This document shows positions 23,043-24,174 of a DNA stretch of 24,174 bases, piece by piece. Below the pieces are notes generated by a model. It ran no database searches, was not told the DNA's origin, and saw only the letters and a program-made list of their open reading frames with translations. The stretch is from a virus. The stretch lies in IMG/VR virus record IMGVR_UViG_3300033141_000489, positions 1 through 24,174 of that record; one strand, 5' to 3'. The position numbers and the translations under genes are program-made. Within the stretch, counting starts at the first letter, position 1. Each line of letters opens with the position of its first letter.

Positions 23043-23233
23043 AAAGAAGTGGAATAGTAATAACAGAGACATTAGTTTTAGCAATATTAGGGTTAATCAC
23101 AGCATTTTATGGCGGAGCAGTCACAGAGGCAGAAACAGAGGGTATGATAACAGACAGCATCAGCTATGAAGTTAATGCAAGTGGTGGAAGAATTTGTAAA
23201 GAATACTATCCTAAAATCATAATAACTGATTAA
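23039..23233 (+). CDS. Small membrane-anchored lysis-region protein
   Basis: The 64-residue protein overlaps the previous stop (ATGA). It has a hydrophobic N-terminal span (VITETLVLAILGLITAFYGG) flanked by basic KR, then a polar tail with one Cys (GGRICKEYYPK). One transmembrane segment with a periplasmic tail fits a holin-like or small spanin-like protein, but there is no lipobox. Function is not known. Confidence 0.6.
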   Translation: MKRSGIVITETLVLAILGLITAFYGGAVTEAETEGMITDSISYEVNASGGRICKEYYPKIIITD

Positions 23234-23237
23234 ATAA

Positions 23238-23246
23238 TGCTATAAT
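23238..23246 (+). promoter_or_regulatory. Extended -10 promoter TGCTATAAT
   Basis: TGCTATAAT followed by AAACAAAAAGGG predicts a start near 23253, leaving a leader of about 10 nt that is almost wholly SD before ATG 23264. It would express the last two lysis-region genes independently. Confidence 0.6.
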
Positions 23247-23263
23247 AAACAAAAAGGGTATGC

Positions 23264-23611
23264 ATGACTACTTCCGAGGTAGAGAAAATCACAATAGAGA
23301 ACGCTATTTCGATAAAGGGTCTTGCTACGGTATCAGACCAGATACTGAAAGATGTGGATAGAATCGTGAAACACTTAGATAAACCATTAAGTCCTTTGAA
23401 AATTTTACTCATAGGGACGGTAATAACGGGAGTTTTGTCTTTTAATACCTATATGCTATTGGAGATACAGAAACTTAGACTTGATGTGGATACTCACAAA
23501 ACAGAGCATATCGCAGATGTCCAAAAACTAGAGGAAGCTGTAAAAAAAAACACCGAACAAGATAAGTATATAATCGGCAGGCTCAATCCTAACAGAGTAA
23601 TAGAGCAATGA
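23264..23611 (+). CDS. Single-pass membrane protein, holin- or spanin-like
   Basis: The 115-residue protein has an amphipathic N-terminal helix (about 1-42) and one transmembrane span near 43-66 (PLKILLIGTVITGVLSFNTY). A coiled-coil tail follows (EIQKLRLDVDTHKTEHIADV, QKLEEAVKKNTEQDK). This layout occurs in small phage holins and inner-membrane spanins next to endolysins. It overlaps the next gene by 4 nt (ATGA). The specific class cannot be decided from sequence. Confidence 0.6.
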   Translation: MTTSEVEKITIENAISIKGLATVSDQILKDVDRIVKHLDKPLSPLKILLIGTVITGVLSFNTYMLLEIQKLRLDVDTHKTEHIADVQKLEEAVKKNTEQDKYIIGRLNPNRVIEQ

Positions 23612-24042
23612 TCCTAAAACTAAAAACATTCAAAACCTCAGCAAAGTCCACCATCGGAACACTTACAATTGATGAAGTTGCGGAATGTTTCACTTTAGAA
23701 GATACTTTCAGAGAAGAGAAAATCGCAGGAGAGACTCGAATACCTAGAGGCTTATATAAAATCAAGTTAAGAACACACGGCAGTATGCACAAAGATTATA
23801 AAAAGAAGTTTGGAGACTTTCACAAAGGTATGCTCTGGCTTCAAGATGTGCCTAACTTTGAATGGATTTATATTCACTATGGGAATTATGACTATAATAC
23901 AGATGGCTGTATCTTGGTTGGATCAAGTGCTGATTTAGAAAGAGACATGGTGGGGAATTCAGTAAACACTTACAAGAAGTTATACGAGAAAGTCGCAAAC
24001 GCTCTTGTAAGCGGTGAAGAAGTTTTTATCAAGGTTGAGTAG
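23608..24042 (+). CDS. DUF5675 protein, probable lysis enzyme
   Basis: The 144-residue protein fits DUF5675: STIGTLTIDEVAECFTLEDT, KIAGETRIPRGLYKIKL, MLWLQDVPNFEWIYIH and YGNYDYNTDGCILVG, ending in a helix and strand. The conserved H90..GN..(D/N)TDGC101 arrangement recalls the His/Cys pair of L,D-transpeptidase-like folds. The family is common in phage lysis regions, so cell-wall cleavage or modification is the inferred role, though biochemistry is not established to my knowledge. It overlaps the upstream membrane protein and, tail-to-tail, the minus-strand gene beginning beyond the window. Confidence 0.7.
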   Translation: MILKLKTFKTSAKSTIGTLTIDEVAECFTLEDTFREEKIAGETRIPRGLYKIKLRTHGSMHKDYKKKFGDFHKGMLWLQDVPNFEWIYIHYGNYDYNTDGCILVGSSADLERDMVGNSVNTYKKLYEKVANALVSGEEVFIKVE

Positions 24043-24174
24043 CTTTCTTCAAAGCATAAGCCTTAGCCGCTCTCTCTCTGTTTCTAACACCCCAACAAGC
24101 CTTGCAGACTTTTAATCTGTTTATTCCCTTGTTAACAGTGCTGAATGCTTCCGGTGGTCTATCTCTTTTGCATT
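24029..24174 (-). CDS. C-terminal part of zinc-knuckle protein (partial at window edge)
   Basis: On the minus strand an open frame enters at the window edge and ends at TGA 24031-24029. The 47 visible residues are CKRDRPPEAFSTVNKGINRL, then KVCKACWGVRNRERAAKAYA and LKKATQP. A Cys followed after ~22 residues by CKAC, with basic and Trp residues between, is the layout of small treble-clef proteins like those at the N-termini of phage HNH enzymes. The missing first Cys would lie outside. It overlaps the DUF5675 gene end by 14 nt. Whether it is a short stand-alone protein or a degraded HNH gene cannot be seen. Confidence 0.6.
   Translation of the reverse strand, partial: CKRDRPPEAFSTVNKGINRLKVCKACWGVRNRERAAKAYALKKATQP

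Overview
The window is the head, tail and lysis half of a tailed-phage genome or prophage. DUF4055-type portal, MuF-type head protein, scaffold, major capsid protein, neck proteins, a tail-tube protein, a frameshifted tail chaperone and a tape-measure protein appear in the usual order. One tube gene, no visible sheath and a long tape measure suggest a siphovirus-like particle. The host is probably in Campylobacterota (Sulfurimonas/Arcobacter-like). This is inferred from AT-rich DNA, extended -10 promoters (TGnTATAAT) without a clear -35, and DnaA-box-like TTATTCACA motifs. No integrase, repressor or host gene is visible, so lytic and prophage states cannot be separated.

Layout. 1-7112: portal, a collagen-like repeat protein, an HNH gene (HNH1), a fibre-like protein, a seven-repeat LVIVD beta-propeller, a DUF4376 protein and the MuF-type protein. 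7113-10303 is an accessory/regulatory stretch: HNH2, a candidate antisense RNA, a minus-strand SH3/KOW-like gene, seven identical 9-mers resembling DnaA boxes, the scaffold gene and minus-strand HNH3. 10304-15117: capsid, probable decoration protein, small proteins, neck and tail-terminator proteins, tail tube and tail chaperones (G and GT forms). 15127-22692: tape measure, a small tail protein, a 1091-residue receptor-binding-like protein with a second seven-repeat LVIVD propeller, and a small downstream protein. 22692-24042: probable lysis cluster with a PLA2-like membrane protein, two small membrane proteins and a DUF5675 protein. The right edge holds the 3' end of a minus-strand zinc-knuckle gene.

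The most striking signals are regulatory. (1) All three HNH genes, though different in architecture and in orientation, share a ~77-nt promoter-leader. It has an invariant loop TTTAGCGG on a covarying 6-bp stem, plus a 5' strand that can pair with either of two repeats, the second adjoining the Shine-Dalgarno (SD) site. This looks like an undescribed bistable RNA element that travels with homing-endonuclease cassettes. (2) Seven exact TTATTCACA/TGTGAATAA copies lie in 148 bp of the longest gap, a candidate origin or DnaA-responsive control region. (3) At 8.1 kb a promoter-hairpin-terminator unit is antisense to an AGGAGG-led tiny hydrophobic ORF. (4) A divergent 37-codon membrane-peptide ORF lies at 12.2-12.3 kb. 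Short ORFs at 11617, 12337(-) and 24174(-) are annotated from direct translation.
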